Source: DATGLE01 sp035294325 (GTDB lineage: Bacteria; Chloroflexota; Ktedonobacteria; Ktedonobacterales; Ktedonobacteraceae). From it: a stretch of 20,497 nucleotides of DNA. Numbering within the stretch: the first letter of the stretch is position 1; every line of letters starts with the position of its first letter. The stretch covers positions 1-20,497 of the forward strand of contig DATGLE010000079.1 in the NCBI GenBank assembly GCA_035294325.1. Direction: 5' to 3'. A model generated the notes under the pieces. That model was not told where the DNA came from and did not search any database. It saw only the letters and a program-made list of their open reading frames with translations. The translations under genes were made by a program, and so were the position numbers. Positions 5,857 through 13,738 of the stretch are shown here, piece after piece.

Positions 5857-5923
5857 ATAAAGAATAGAAGAGGTACAGGCGGGCTTTGCCCGCCTGTACC
5901 TCTTCTATTCTTTATTTATCCAC
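5849..5923. terminator. 36-bp perfect hairpin holding both convergent stop codons (hairpin F)
   Basis: The arms 5849-5884 and 5888-5923 are exactly complementary over 36 nt with a TTT loop. Each arm begins (5' to 3' on its own strand) with GTGGATAA, so the TAA of ftsH (5854-5856) and the TAA of the CheA-like gene (5918-5916) lie at mirror positions in the stem. It can fold on either transcript, so a bidirectional terminator or mRNA 3'-end protector is the likely role. No T-tract is present. Confidence 0.75.
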
Positions 5924-8315
5924 CTGTTAACTGCTGGATCGTGTCCAGCAATACCTCCTGGGGACAGGGCTTGGTAAGATAGGCGTGCGCGCCCAGGTCG
6001 AGCGCCCTCTGTAGATGCTTTTCCGATGAGCGTGAAGTAAGCATAATAATCTTCACGCCGGCCAGTTCTGGATAGAGGCGCATCAGTCCCAGCACATCAT
6101 AGCCGTTCAGATTGGGCATCTCTATATCCAGCAGGAACACGTCGGGCGTAAGCTGCATCAGTTGTTCCATTGCTTCCATCCCGTCGCGCGCCTCCATCAC
6201 TTCATAGTTGGCATGTTCAAGAACTTGCAGCAGCGACTGCCGGAGGTACACCGAATCATCGGCCACCAGGATACGCAGGCGCCGGAGTTGCTGCACCTGC
6301 GCAGGCGCAGGTTGTGGCATTATCGCCGTCGTATGCTGTTGTAGCACGGCGTAATGCCTGATAAGAGCTGGCAGATCAATCATCAGCAGCACCCGGCCCC
6401 GGCCATCGATAGCGGCTCCCGTAATGCCAGGACGCTGTAAGTGAGCCGCCAGCGGCTTGACCACCAGTTCGACCTCGCCCACGACCTCATCTACTGCTAT
6501 GCCAACGGTTGTGCGGGAACCATCCTGCAACAGGATCAGGATGGGCTGAACCCTGGCGGCGGAGGTTAAGATTCTGGGGAAACCGAGCAGGTCGTTAAGC
6601 TGGTAGTGTATATCGATCTTTTCCTGCTTGCCCTCTCCTATGCGCTGCACCTGCGAAAATGGCACGATCACCTGCTCGCTGCCAACGCGCACAAGCAGGC
6701 AGTGCACCGCTCCATGTGCGCGGGGGAAGCGCATATGAAAGCTCACGCCGCCGCTGGCGTTGCGTTGTAACGAAATGGTGCCGTGCAGGCGCCCGATAGC
6801 TTCTCGTACCTCTTCCAGCGCCCCGCCCTGAATGGTCATGGAGAAACCTATCTCAATAGCAATCTCGCTGCCAAGCTCGCGCGCGATCAACCAGATGCGA
6901 TAAGGCTCGCCCTTTCCCGCTGGCTGGCTCTCTATCAGGGTATCGCCGGTGCATGTGCGCAGCAGTTGTGAGAGAGGGTCGGTCAGCGCCTCCAGAATAT
7001 CCTGATCGATCTCGATGCTCTCGCCCGTCGTCTCAAAGCGAACCTCCTGTTCCTGCGCCATCGCACTCCTCTTCACCTCCTGTTGCAGGCGCAGGAAGAG
7101 GATCCTCAGCGGAGCCAGGCGCAGCAGGAGTGTATCGCTGCGCAAAATAGCAGCGTGGGCCATGCATCCCTGTAGCACCATGTGAAAGTGTGCGAAGGCG
7201 GAGCGCACATGAGAAGAAGCCGTGGTCACGTCTGCGATAGCTTCGTTCAGCGAGCGCAGCAAGATGTCTTTCTCGGTGTAACGCTCCATATCCAGTTCAT
7301 CCCAATGCTCCAGATCTGTCGTCCTGGCGAGACGCGTGCGCAGCCTGCTCTGACGCGTAGGGGTGGTATCGCTATGTTGCGCGGCCTCGCTGAGAATGCG
7401 AGCGATCAGCGATGAAGTCGGGTGCGTGTCCAGCGCGTGAAGAGGCTGCACCGGTGTGAGAAGCGTGGAGAGCGTTGGCGCTAATTGTTGCAGGCGCGCC
7501 TGGGCCATGTGCAATTCTTGCAGCGCGCCCTCCACCTGAGAGAGCGCGCTCTCCAGTTCCGTGCGCTGCTCGGCCAGCTGCTCGGCGTGAAGCGCGAGAT
7601 GTTCCATGCGTTGTGCATCGACGCGAATGAAGGAGGCGGCCGGGGCATACCACGCCGCCTTTGTCTCCGAGGAGTCACTGGCCGGGGAACGCGTGGCGGC
7701 ATCATTCTGACCAGGCGCCGAAGCACTGCCTACGCCGAGCAATTCTGAGAGAGCTGAGGGCTGTTGCTGATCGGCGGCGAAGCTGCTCAGTTCATTTTCG
7801 AAGGCTTTGAGTGCAGCGTCGCTCTCCTGCCTGTCGGCTACCAGGCCGCTCAGCGTTGTTTGCAAAGCGGAGACCGCTCGTGTCAGCGTGTGCACGCCCA
7901 CGGAAGGAAAGATCGCACCCTGCATGATCTGCTCGCAGATCTCCTCGACGTGCTGCCCCAGGGTAGCCAGAGCGTGGCACTCCATCGCCCCGGCGGTGCC
8001 GCGAATCTTATGGGCGGCACGTTTCAAAGTGACGAAACGCGCCGGATCGATATGATCGTCGAGTTCCAACTGGTTCAGCACACGCTGCATCCTGGCGATA
8101 TCTTCATCAACCTCGCTGACGAAAAGAGCGAACATCTCCTCCACTGTGACCTCGGCGCTCTGCTGCGCGCCGGGCGTTTCCTCGCTCTGTGCGGGCGGCT
8201 CGGAGGACGTGGCAGGCCCGATCTCCCAATCTTCCATCGCCTCAAAGGCGCGCAGCACAGCGAGATCCTCGGGAGAGAGCGCGTTCTCATCGAAGGGAGG
8301 CACTGAATCACTCAT
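5916..8315 (-). CDS. CheA-like hybrid with degraded kinase domain (HPt-ATPase*-CheW-REC)
   Basis: A 799-residue protein with the architecture of CheA/PilL-type hybrids. An HPt domain (about 57-165) has phosphoacceptor H102 in AHKIRGTAGA. A long helical, coiled-coil-like segment (about 230-380) follows, then a CheA-like stretch RLAPLRILFLRLQQEV (399-414), a degraded ATPase region to about 532, a CheW domain (about 535-655) and a C-terminal receiver (681-798) with D686-D687, phospho-site D730, T760 and K782. In the ATPase region the N box reads DPLSQLLRTCTGD, where active CheA has DPLxHLxRNxxDHG, and no DxGxG box is visible. It is therefore probably unable to bind ATP and may act as a phosphorelay scaffold. 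The ATG overlaps the cheW-like stop by 8 nt (ATGAGTGA), implying coupled translation. It shares hairpin F with ftsH. Confidence 0.9.
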   Translation of the reverse strand: MSDSVPPFDENALSPEDLAVLRAFEAMEDWEIGPATSSEPPAQSEETPGAQQSAEVTVEEMFALFVSEVDEDIARMQRVLNQLELDDHIDPARFVTLKRAAHKIRGTAGAMECHALATLGQHVEEICEQIMQGAIFPSVGVHTLTRAVSALQTTLSGLVADRQESDAALKAFENELSSFAADQQQPSALSELLGVGSASAPGQNDAATRSPASDSSETKAAWYAPAASFIRVDAQRMEHLALHAEQLAEQRTELESALSQVEGALQELHMAQARLQQLAPTLSTLLTPVQPLHALDTHPTSSLIARILSEAAQHSDTTPTRQSRLRTRLARTTDLEHWDELDMERYTEKDILLRSLNEAIADVTTASSHVRSAFAHFHMVLQGCMAHAAILRSDTLLLRLAPLRILFLRLQQEVKRSAMAQEQEVRFETTGESIEIDQDILEALTDPLSQLLRTCTGDTLIESQPAGKGEPYRIWLIARELGSEIAIEIGFSMTIQGGALEEVREAIGRLHGTISLQRNASGGVSFHMRFPRAHGAVHCLLVRVGSEQVIVPFSQVQRIGEGKQEKIDIHYQLNDLLGFPRILTSAARVQPILILLQDGSRTTVGIAVDEVVGEVELVVKPLAAHLQRPGITGAAIDGRGRVLLMIDLPALIRHYAVLQQHTTAIMPQPAPAQVQQLRRLRILVADDSVYLRQSLLQVLEHANYEVMEARDGMEAMEQLMQLTPDVFLLDIEMPNLNGYDVLGLMRLYPELAGVKIIMLTSRSSEKHLQRALDLGAHAYLTKPCPQEVLLDTIQQLTGG

Positions 8316-8922
8316 AGGGCATATCTATTCTGATCTCTCGCATCGCTTCGCTCAGCATAACGGGCATATTCAATACCAGAGCGTCAACATGCTCGCTGTA
8401 GCCATGCTGTCCATCATAGATACCCTTGATGGCCTTCATGCGCAGTGAAGTGTTGTGCGCCGCCGGCTCCCGCAAAGCCAGGGAGGCTATATCCAGGGTA
8501 ATCGTTGACGCAACCGATGATACCAGCAGGCCGAGAGTAACATTCTGGTCGCCCGCGATGAGCAGTATGCCATCAAGGCGGTCAGCGAGCGGCAGGGCGT
8601 TCTTATCCAGCAGGAAAGCTTCCAGGTCGATCACCGCTATCATCTCGCCTCGCCAGGCTGTGATACCGAGCATCCATCGCGGACTGGCTGGCAGGCGCGT
8701 GAACTGGTAGGGGGGAGATACCACTTCGTGCAGATGGGCCAGAGAGAGCATACATGGTCCCTGCCGCAGTCCACAGACCAGATAATTGTCGGTGCGGGCA
8801 GGAGCAACCGGAACTGTCCCTGCCGCTTCAGCAGCAAGTTTCCAGAACTCGTCATCGCTCAGATGCTCAAGAAAGTGTGCATATGAGGCGTTTAAAGATG
8901 CAGGATCCGGGTGCTCGATCAT
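8308..8922 (-). CDS. cheW: CheW-like coupling protein
   Basis: A 204-residue CheW-domain protein (about 46-190) with an N-terminal extension of about 45 residues. The domain shows the two-lobed beta pattern (LVCGLRQGPCMLSLAHLHEV, LGITAWRGEMIAVIDLEAFL). CheW proteins link receptors to CheA kinases. It lies in one minus-strand operon with the receiver upstream (16-nt gap) and the CheA-like protein downstream (8-nt overlap), so it is the adaptor for that complex. The ATG at 8922 has only a weak AAAGAAAG ribosome site, so coupling to the upstream gene is plausible. No receptor (MCP), CheR or CheB gene is in the window, so the input is unknown. Confidence 0.88.
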   Translation of the reverse strand: MIEHPDPASLNASYAHFLEHLSDDEFWKLAAEAAGTVPVAPARTDNYLVCGLRQGPCMLSLAHLHEVVSPPYQFTRLPASPRWMLGITAWRGEMIAVIDLEAFLLDKNALPLADRLDGILLIAGDQNVTLGLLVSSVASTITLDIASLALREPAAHNTSLRMKAIKGIYDGQHGYSEHVDALVLNMPVMLSEAMREIRIDMPYE

Positions 8923-8938
8923 CGTGGTCAGCTTTCTT

Positions 8939-9367
8939 TTATCGCGTAGGGTAGTGGGCAGGATCGATACCGTATCCCTGGCCCGCCGTTGGGCTGCCCA
9001 GATAGGATTCGATCACGGAGATGATCTCCTGCGTCTTAAAGGGCTTGGCGATATAGTCTCTCGCCCCGGCCAGGCGTCCTTTGAGGCGATCTATTACGCC
9101 GTCGCGTCGTGAGAGCATCACGATCACCGTATTGCCAAACTGCGGTTTGCTTTTGAGGCGGCGGGCGACTTCGTAACCGTCCATCTTAGGGAGACCAATA
9201 TCAAGCAGCACAAGGTCAGGCACACGCGACTGCGGCTCTGTGAGCCAGCGCATAGCCTCAACGCCGTCATTGAACCCGTTGACTTCAAAACCTTCGCGCC
9301 GCAGGCACGTCTCGACGATCTTACGTACCGTGGCCGAGTCGTCAATAACCATGACAAATTTGCTCAT
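8939..9367 (-). CDS. Single-domain response regulator (PilG/CheY type)
   Basis: A 142-residue receiver. The acidic pair is D9-D10 in VMVIDDSATVRK, the phosphoacceptor D56 in LVLLDIGLP, the switch residue S86 in VIVMLSRRDG, and the conserved lysine K108 in YIAKPF. A short tail after about residue 123 (SPTAGQGYGIDPAHYPTR) carries no known output domain. The ATG at 9367 follows AAGGACACAAGA. An upstream extension would add unrelated sequence. It is the first gene of the receiver-CheW-CheA-like operon, the order seen in PilG/PilI/PilL-type systems, which control pili or other surface behaviour. That functional link is an inference. The likely phosphate donor is the HPt domain at H102 of the CheA-like protein. 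Confidence 0.92.
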   Translation of the reverse strand: MSKFVMVIDDSATVRKIVETCLRREGFEVNGFNDGVEAMRWLTEPQSRVPDLVLLDIGLPKMDGYEVARRLKSKPQFGNTVIVMLSRRDGVIDRLKGRLAGARDYIAKPFKTQEIISVIESYLGSPTAGQGYGIDPAHYPTR

Positions 9368-9557
9368 TCTTGTGTCCTTTTTTCTGATCCACTCTACCAT
9401 CCAATTGTAGCCAGCGTCTTTCTTATTATGCAAGGCCCTGGCCTTCCACAATACCATGCATGCATTAAGAAGATCCCGGCAAGGTCCTCCGTCCCGGCAG
9501 GGAATAATACGATCTACAAAGATCAAATAACCCACACAGATGAGCTACCAACAGAGA

Positions 9558-9586
9558 ATGTTACCATATAGAATACCAGGCTGCAA
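9558..9586 (-). promoter_or_regulatory. Promoter of the chemosensory-type operon
   Basis: On the minus strand TTGCAG (9586-9581) and TAACAT (9563-9558) are separated by exactly 17 nt, and TGG precedes the -10, giving an extended -10 (TGGTAACAT). The leader to the ATG at 9367 would be about 185 nt long, which is unusual; I see no riboswitch that I can name in it. Confidence 0.5.
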
Positions 9587-9592
9587 CCTGAA

Positions 9593-9616
9593 AGCAATCA
9601 AATAGTCTTGATTGCT
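9593..9616 (-). terminator. Weak terminator after the sensor kinase
   Basis: The arms 9593-9601 and 9608-9616 (AGCAATCAA and complement) form a 9-bp stem with a 6-nt loop. On the minus strand it is followed by TTTC only. The upstream arm overlaps the stop codon of the kinase gene (9617-9615). Confidence 0.45.
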
Positions 9617-10754
9617 ATTGATGGGTCTGTGTAGCAAGGGGTAGAGTGAAAGTAAAAGTGCTGCCCTGATCGATAGCACTCTCCGCCGTAATACGGCCTC
9701 CATGCGCCTCCACGATATGCCGTGCAATCGCCAGGCCCAGGCCGGTGCCGCCGCCGCCCGGCCCGATAAAATTTCTTTTAGCGCGAGCGCGATCAACTTT
9801 GTAGAAGCGCTCGAATATACGCGCCAGATCCTCCTGTCCGATGCCCACGCCTGTATCGCGGACGTAGAAACGCTGGAAACGCTGGTCTGGTTGGAGCGCC
9901 GTGCCTATGATAATCATACCGCCCGAAGGGGTAAACTTGATCGCGTTATGCACCAGGTTGACGAGGACATGTGTAATCAGCTTGCTATCGGCGGCCACCA
10001 GCGTCGTGCCCTGCTCGATGGCGGTTCCGAGTCGCACGCGCTGGCGCTGCGCCAGTGGCAGCATGCGAGCCATCACTTCGCGCACGAGCTTTTCCGCCTC
10101 TATCGGTTCAATCGACATTGGCATCTGGCCCGACTCGATGCGCGACAGTTCGAGCAGGTCTGTCACCAGGCCAGAGAGGTACTGCAATTCTGCTTCGATC
10201 TTCTCCACGAACTCCTGCGCCTTATCCGGGTCGGTATCGATAGCCTCCTCCAGCGTCTCGGTAAGGAGGCGTACCGAAGTGAGCGGGGTGCGCAACTCAT
10301 GCGAGATATTCGCGATGAAGTCGCGCTGCACGCGTTCCAGGCGCCGCAACTCGCCCATATCCTCGATCACCACGACGAAAAGGCGCTCCTCCTGTTGAGG
10401 CGTCTGACTGCTCGCCGTGCGCTGCTTCTTACGACCTGCCAGGACAAGTGGAGCAACCGAAACCCTCCAGGCTCTGTTACCTTCATCACACTGCCCTTTG
10501 CGGGGAGCGTCCAGGCGAATGCTCTCCTCGGCAAGCCGGGTCAGGGAGGGAGCATGGACAACCTGATCGAGCGTGCTATCTGCGGGCAGAGTTGTTAATG
10601 AGCAGAGGCGGAGGGCTGGCTCATTGGCATAGCGGATGGATAGTGAGCCATCGATTACAAATACGGGCACAGGAAGCGCTTCCAGCAGCCCCGTAAACAT
10701 CTGCTGTGATTGTGCTATGTTCCTGGTCGAAAGGGGACCGCTCTTCCTATTCAC
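9615..10754 (-). CDS. PhoR-type sensor histidine kinase with PAS domain
   Basis: A cytosolic-looking histidine kinase of about 379 residues, numbered here from the GTG at 10754. A PAS domain (about 22-130, LPVPVFVIDGSLSIRYANEP) precedes a HisKA domain with H152 in FIANISHELRTPLTS, then a HATPase_c domain with N box NLVHNAIKFTP (N270), G1 box DTGVGIG, F box IFERFYK and G2 box GGGGTGLGLA. All catalytic motifs are intact. No membrane segment is in the protein itself, but the preceding gene, which it overlaps, encodes a four-helix membrane protein that could anchor or inform it. The start is uncertain. GTG at 10754 overlaps the upstream stop by 8 nt, TTG at 10787 would be longer, and ATG at 10700 would begin right at the PAS domain. 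No response regulator with an output domain is adjacent, so its partner is unknown. Confidence 0.9.
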   Translation of the reverse strand: MNRKSGPLSTRNIAQSQQMFTGLLEALPVPVFVIDGSLSIRYANEPALRLCSLTTLPADSTLDQVVHAPSLTRLAEESIRLDAPRKGQCDEGNRAWRVSVAPLVLAGRKKQRTASSQTPQQEERLFVVVIEDMGELRRLERVQRDFIANISHELRTPLTSVRLLTETLEEAIDTDPDKAQEFVEKIEAELQYLSGLVTDLLELSRIESGQMPMSIEPIEAEKLVREVMARMLPLAQRQRVRLGTAIEQGTTLVAADSKLITHVLVNLVHNAIKFTPSGGMIIIGTALQPDQRFQRFYVRDTGVGIGQEDLARIFERFYKVDRARAKRNFIGPGGGGTGLGLAIARHIVEAHGGRITAESAIDQGSTFTFTLPLATQTHQ

Positions 10755-11154
10755 CGACAATAAACACGAGCATGAGGGGCGCGCCAATCAGCAGCATCGC
10801 CAGTATCGGGCTGTACCAGCTCGTTCCTAACCAGGTAAGATTGATATGAGCTGCATAGGGTATGTTCAAAATCGCAAGGAGTGCCAGTGCTGCTCCTATG
10901 AAGAAAGAACCGACAAATGCCAGGATCAGGGCTTCCATCGGCTTTTTTATGCTGCGTATTCCTCTTGCCATAAGATTTCCCATGATGGAGAGGACAAGCA
11001 TTGCAGCGAGAAGGAAAAGGATACTGGCTATCCCCGCGCCGGCTCCATTTGTGAAAACGGTAATAAATGGGAATGTGATAGCGCCGGCAAGGGACAGGAG
11101 AAAGAGTAATGCAATGGCGACAACGGCTTTTAAGGCTACAGCTCCGAAATTCAT
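10747..11154 (-). CDS. Four-helix integral membrane protein, unknown family
   Basis: A 135-residue, strongly hydrophobic protein with four predicted membrane helices at about 6-33, 38-61, 73-98 and 112-133. A short basic loop (ARGIRSIKKP, 63-72) between helices 2 and 3 is probably cytoplasmic. No catalytic motif is visible and I do not recognise the family. The ATG at 11154 follows GAGGGG. The 3' end overlaps the sensor kinase gene by 8 nt, or more if a longer kinase start is used, so the two are cotranscribed and probably act together. It may serve as a membrane sensor or anchor for the kinase; this rests only on gene order. Confidence 0.8.
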   Translation of the reverse strand: MNFGAVALKAVVAIALLFLLSLAGAITFPFITVFTNGAGAGIASILFLLAAMLVLSIMGNLMARGIRSIKKPMEALILAFVGSFFIGAALALLAILNIPYAAHINLTWLGTSWYSPILAMLLIGAPLMLVFIVGE

Positions 11155-11357
11155 GCTGCCCCCCTCATTGGTTTTTTGTGCACTGCTCAGGAATCAACAG
11201 GTTACAGCGAAAACACTTAATAGAAGTATACAACACCTGCCTGGGAAACCTCCTGATCTCGTGTACTCTGCCGAGCCAGGTGTTTGTATTCCTGGCTCGT
11301 GCAGGTAAAATAGTAGCATATTAATGTTCAGAAAGGAAGTAGGCTTGCATTACGTTT

Positions 11358-11388
11358 AAAAAATCGCCCAGGAACGGATTCCTGAGCG
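11358..11388 (-). terminator. Rho-independent terminator
   Basis: On the minus strand CGCTCAGGAA and TTCCTGGGCG pair over 10 positions with one mismatch around a 4-nt loop, followed by a short spacer and six T residues (11363-11358). It lies about 200 nt past the stop of the PBP4-like gene. The stem shares CGCCCAGGAA with the terminator of the tRNA-Asn gene. Confidence 0.75.
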
Positions 11389-11509
11389 TCTGTGGCTCCT
11401 CTCTCTTCTGCGGTTGTGCCCGGTACTCCAGGGCAACGCCGGTCTGGAGTGCTGGTGATATCAAATCCGTGTAGAGAGTGATTATTTCCGGGGACACCCC
11501 GCCACCCCG

Positions 11510-11533
11510 CCAGGAGGGCCGCCGCCCTCCTGG
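11510..11533. repeat. 10-bp GC-rich perfect hairpin
   Basis: CCAGGAGGGC (11510-11519) and GCCCTCCTGG (11524-11533) are complementary with a CGCC loop. It lies 51 nt downstream of the PBP4-like stop on the minus strand. It could stabilise the 3' end of that mRNA; no T-tract follows. Confidence 0.6.
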
Positions 11534-11584
11534 TCCTCCCGCTGTGGGCACTTTTCAATCGGATGGGATATGGCTATAGTGTTT

Positions 11585-13231
11585 TTACGACGCAGCATCC
11601 TCTTGCAGATATCCCGAAATGTTGCCCAGGTCATCGTACACTTTGAGGACGCTGTTGATATCTGGCACAACGGATCCGTTGACCACGAGATCGAAGACGT
11701 GGAATTGACCAGGCTCCGCCTCCAGATAGCCCGCCACCGCTACATCCAGCGCGATGCGATCATTGAGCAAATCGGGCAGGGCAACGGTTCCGGTCTTGGC
11801 AAAGACCTTTCCCTTCGCCGGGCAGTTCGTGCAGGATCCTGAAAGACCGCCCGTCTCGCCCAGGATAGGAAGCAGGTGGCGGAAGGCTGCCGCCTCAGGT
11901 TGTTTGAGCCAGTAGCTCAGCAACCCGATCACTGCTTCTGGCGTGAAGCGGTCCACGGGATTGCCACCCCTGCCATCTGCCAGGGCCACCTGATCGCGAT
12001 GCACATGAATCCGGTCCAGGAAAGACGCCATCACCGCAAAGCCAGCACTGCAATTTGTGCTGCCAGCCTTGACTGCCATCAAGCAGAGCGTCAGGTTCGC
12101 ACCATAATTGTGGCTGACCTTAAAAATTAATCTGGCATATTCCTGGAAAGGCGGCGATACATATGCCGCTACTCGTGGATCACCCTGGTAGGAGCCATTC
12201 TTTGGCAGTTTGGAGACAGGATTGGGGCCGGTAGCGGCGGCACTGACGGATATCCCTGCCCGGTCCAGCGCCTCAATCAGTGCTGTGCGCGCGAAGGAGG
12301 CTGCATCCAGCACCGGAGCGACGCGTACCTGCTGACCCGCATCGGCTGCAATTGTACCACTGACCAGAATGCGTCCATCGGAGAAGGTTTGAACTTGCAG
12401 TGCTGTCGGCTGGCCTGCCGCCACCGTCTTCACCTGCACATCCAGGTGATAGGGGGCGACGTGCGGCCTCCAGGTGACGGATTTCGGGCCTCCTCCGACG
12501 GGACCGGGGGTGAGCATGATGTCAATGAGGTTATCATTGATCGTGATCGGGACTGGCACCGGATCGAGTTCTGGATCGGGCTGGAAAAGCCTGGCATCGA
12601 TAACGACATCGCCGTTCACATGGGTAATGCCCGAGGCACGTACCTGCTGGGCCAGTTGATTGAGTCCGGCCAGTGGATCTTCTGGTGTAAGTGTCGCCCC
12701 TGGCACGTCATTGGCATAGGTATGGTCAACGTTGGTGAAATCGACGGTGCCGTCAGGTCTGGTACGCCCGCCCATAGTCAGATCTCCCTGAGCGACCAGC
12801 ACAAGATTGCCGTTGAGCGTACCGCCAGCCATGTTCCCCAATGCGTAGACCGGCGTGGTAAACTGATGATGAAAGCCCAGGTCATCGAGCGCCGCTGAGA
12901 CCGGGAAGAGCTTCGTCACCGATCCTTGCACGAAAAAGCGGCCGGCAGGTGCCAGCGAGTGGACGACCTGCCCCGTCGCAGGATCGATTTCAAGCAGCCC
13001 CCACTCGCCATATCGGTGAAAAGCTTCGTCCATGATATTAACAATCCTGGGATCAAGTCCTCCTCCATCGCTCGTATCGGTGGCGTGAAAGGATGCCGCG
13101 AGCACCGGAGTACTTGCTGTGAATATGGGTGTGCTTCCTGAAGAGGAGGTGCAGGCAGCAGCGACAAGGCAGATAAGCTGAAGGAGTACGACCACAAAAC
13201 GACTTCCGGGGTGAATGGTGAGCGCTTTCAT
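11585..13231 (-). CDS. dacB: D-Ala-D-Ala carboxypeptidase/endopeptidase (peptidase S13, PBP4-like) lipoprotein
   Basis: A 548-residue penicillin-binding protein of the PBP4/DacB type, which trims or cuts D-Ala cross-links in peptidoglycan outside the membrane. The N-terminus has a hydrophobic signal ending in lipobox LVAAAC27, so it is probably a lipoprotein. The three active-site motifs are present: S104-VT-K107 in QGSVTKLF, S373-H-N375 in KVSHNYGAN, and K479-T-G481. The 250 or so residues between the first two motifs are the long insertion typical of S13 enzymes. Three cysteines (about 394, 467 and 470) lie in the C-terminal half. The ATG at 13231 follows AGAGGAAC. It is probably transcribed alone, ending at the terminator near 11358. 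The gene symbol is by family and not by proven orthology. Confidence 0.93.
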   Translation of the reverse strand: MKALTIHPGSRFVVVLLQLICLVAAACTSSSGSTPIFTASTPVLAASFHATDTSDGGGLDPRIVNIMDEAFHRYGEWGLLEIDPATGQVVHSLAPAGRFFVQGSVTKLFPVSAALDDLGFHHQFTTPVYALGNMAGGTLNGNLVLVAQGDLTMGGRTRPDGTVDFTNVDHTYANDVPGATLTPEDPLAGLNQLAQQVRASGITHVNGDVVIDARLFQPDPELDPVPVPITINDNLIDIMLTPGPVGGGPKSVTWRPHVAPYHLDVQVKTVAAGQPTALQVQTFSDGRILVSGTIAADAGQQVRVAPVLDAASFARTALIEALDRAGISVSAAATGPNPVSKLPKNGSYQGDPRVAAYVSPPFQEYARLIFKVSHNYGANLTLCLMAVKAGSTNCSAGFAVMASFLDRIHVHRDQVALADGRGGNPVDRFTPEAVIGLLSYWLKQPEAAAFRHLLPILGETGGLSGSCTNCPAKGKVFAKTGTVALPDLLNDRIALDVAVAGYLEAEPGQFHVFDLVVNGSVVPDINSVLKVYDDLGNISGYLQEDAAS

Positions 13232-13515
13232 ACGAGTTCCTCTTTGTGTTTTTGGTCCCTACCCGACTCTAAGCCTGGTGAATCTGCCATCTATGGAGTC
13301 GTGTCACCGGCATGCCACCAGGAATCTTGGCGCCAGGAGTGTCCGCAGTTGCTGGTCTCATGAGACCTGTTTCAAAGTGCCTCTATAGCTAGTATAACGG
13401 GTCTATAAATGGAAGAGTTGACGATCATCCAGTGGAGCATCTCTGTACGTGAAAAGTGGTTTTCCGCCAGATTGAAACAATGTATCTATGCCGATAATCA
13501 CAATCATTGCGCAAC

Positions 13516-13547
13516 AAAAAAGCGCCCAGGAAGTTACTTCCTGGGCG
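13516..13547 (-). terminator. Rho-independent terminator of the tRNA gene
   Basis: On the minus strand GCCCAGGAAG and CTTCCTGGGC form a perfect 10-bp stem around a 3-nt loop (extendable by one pair), followed by GC and then six T residues (13521-13516). It begins 8 nt past the tRNA 3' end. Confidence 0.88.
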
Positions 13548-13554
13548 GCTCTAG

Positions 13555-13626
13555 CTCCTCGAGCAGGATTCGAACCTGCAACCTAGCGGTTAACAGCCGC
13601 CCGCTCTACCGTTGAGCTATCGAGGA
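13555..13626 (-). tRNA. tRNA-Asn (anticodon GUU)
   Basis: The minus strand folds as a complete 72-nt cloverleaf. The acceptor stem is TCCTCGA with TCGAGGA, the discriminator base G, the D arm GCTCAACGGTAGAGC, the anticodon loop CTGTTAA in stem GGCGG/CCGC with anticodon GTT, and the T arm contains GGTTCGAATCC. The 3' CCA is not encoded (CTA follows the discriminator), so it must be added by a nucleotidyltransferase. Confidence 0.97.
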
Positions 13627-13653
13627 AAGGGGTATCACCAACGGACAGTCCGC

Positions 13654-13682
13654 AGTATATACTAACTGCGGCCATTCGTCAA
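13654..13682 (-). promoter_or_regulatory. Promoter of tRNA-Asn
   Basis: TTGACG (13682-13677) and TATACT (13659-13654) are separated by exactly 17 nt, and the -10 ends 27 nt before the tRNA 5' end. This is the cleanest promoter in the window. A 7-bp inverted repeat, CCGCAGT/ACTGCGG (13650-13656 and 13665-13671), straddles the -10 and spacer. Confidence 0.8.
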
Positions 13683-13738
13683 GCCCCTGTAGCCAGAAAA
13701 TTCCCTCGCCATTGTTGATGCTCTTGCATTGCTGCCTG

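Larger units (their letters stand above)
11155..11584. other. Gene-free region with terminator and several hairpins
   Basis: This 430-nt gap lies between two minus-strand genes. It holds a terminator (11358-11388), a hairpin at 11431-11456 (ACTCCAG...CTGGAGT), a GC-rich 10-bp hairpin at 11510-11533 (CCAGGAGGGC-CGCC-GCCCTCCTGG), and an 8-bp repeat at 11273-11298 (GAGCCAGG...CCTGGCTC). A 76-codon reading frame at 11321-11551 overlaps the terminator and is not supported as a gene. Confidence 0.6.

Noticed and set aside
9368..9557. Long leader of the chemosensory-type operon considered as a riboswitch
   Set aside because: No known aptamer core was recognised; it contains only repeated GCCGGGA-like words and AT-rich stretches.
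9702..10598. Plus-strand open frame of about 298 codons
   Set aside because: It is antisense to the sensor kinase, whose H, N, G1, F and G2 boxes are all intact on the minus strand.
11321..11551. Small minus-strand frame ending NVMQAYFLSEH
   Set aside because: It spans a stem followed by six T residues that reads as a terminator, and its N-terminal part is low-complexity Gly/Arg translated from a GC-rich hairpin.
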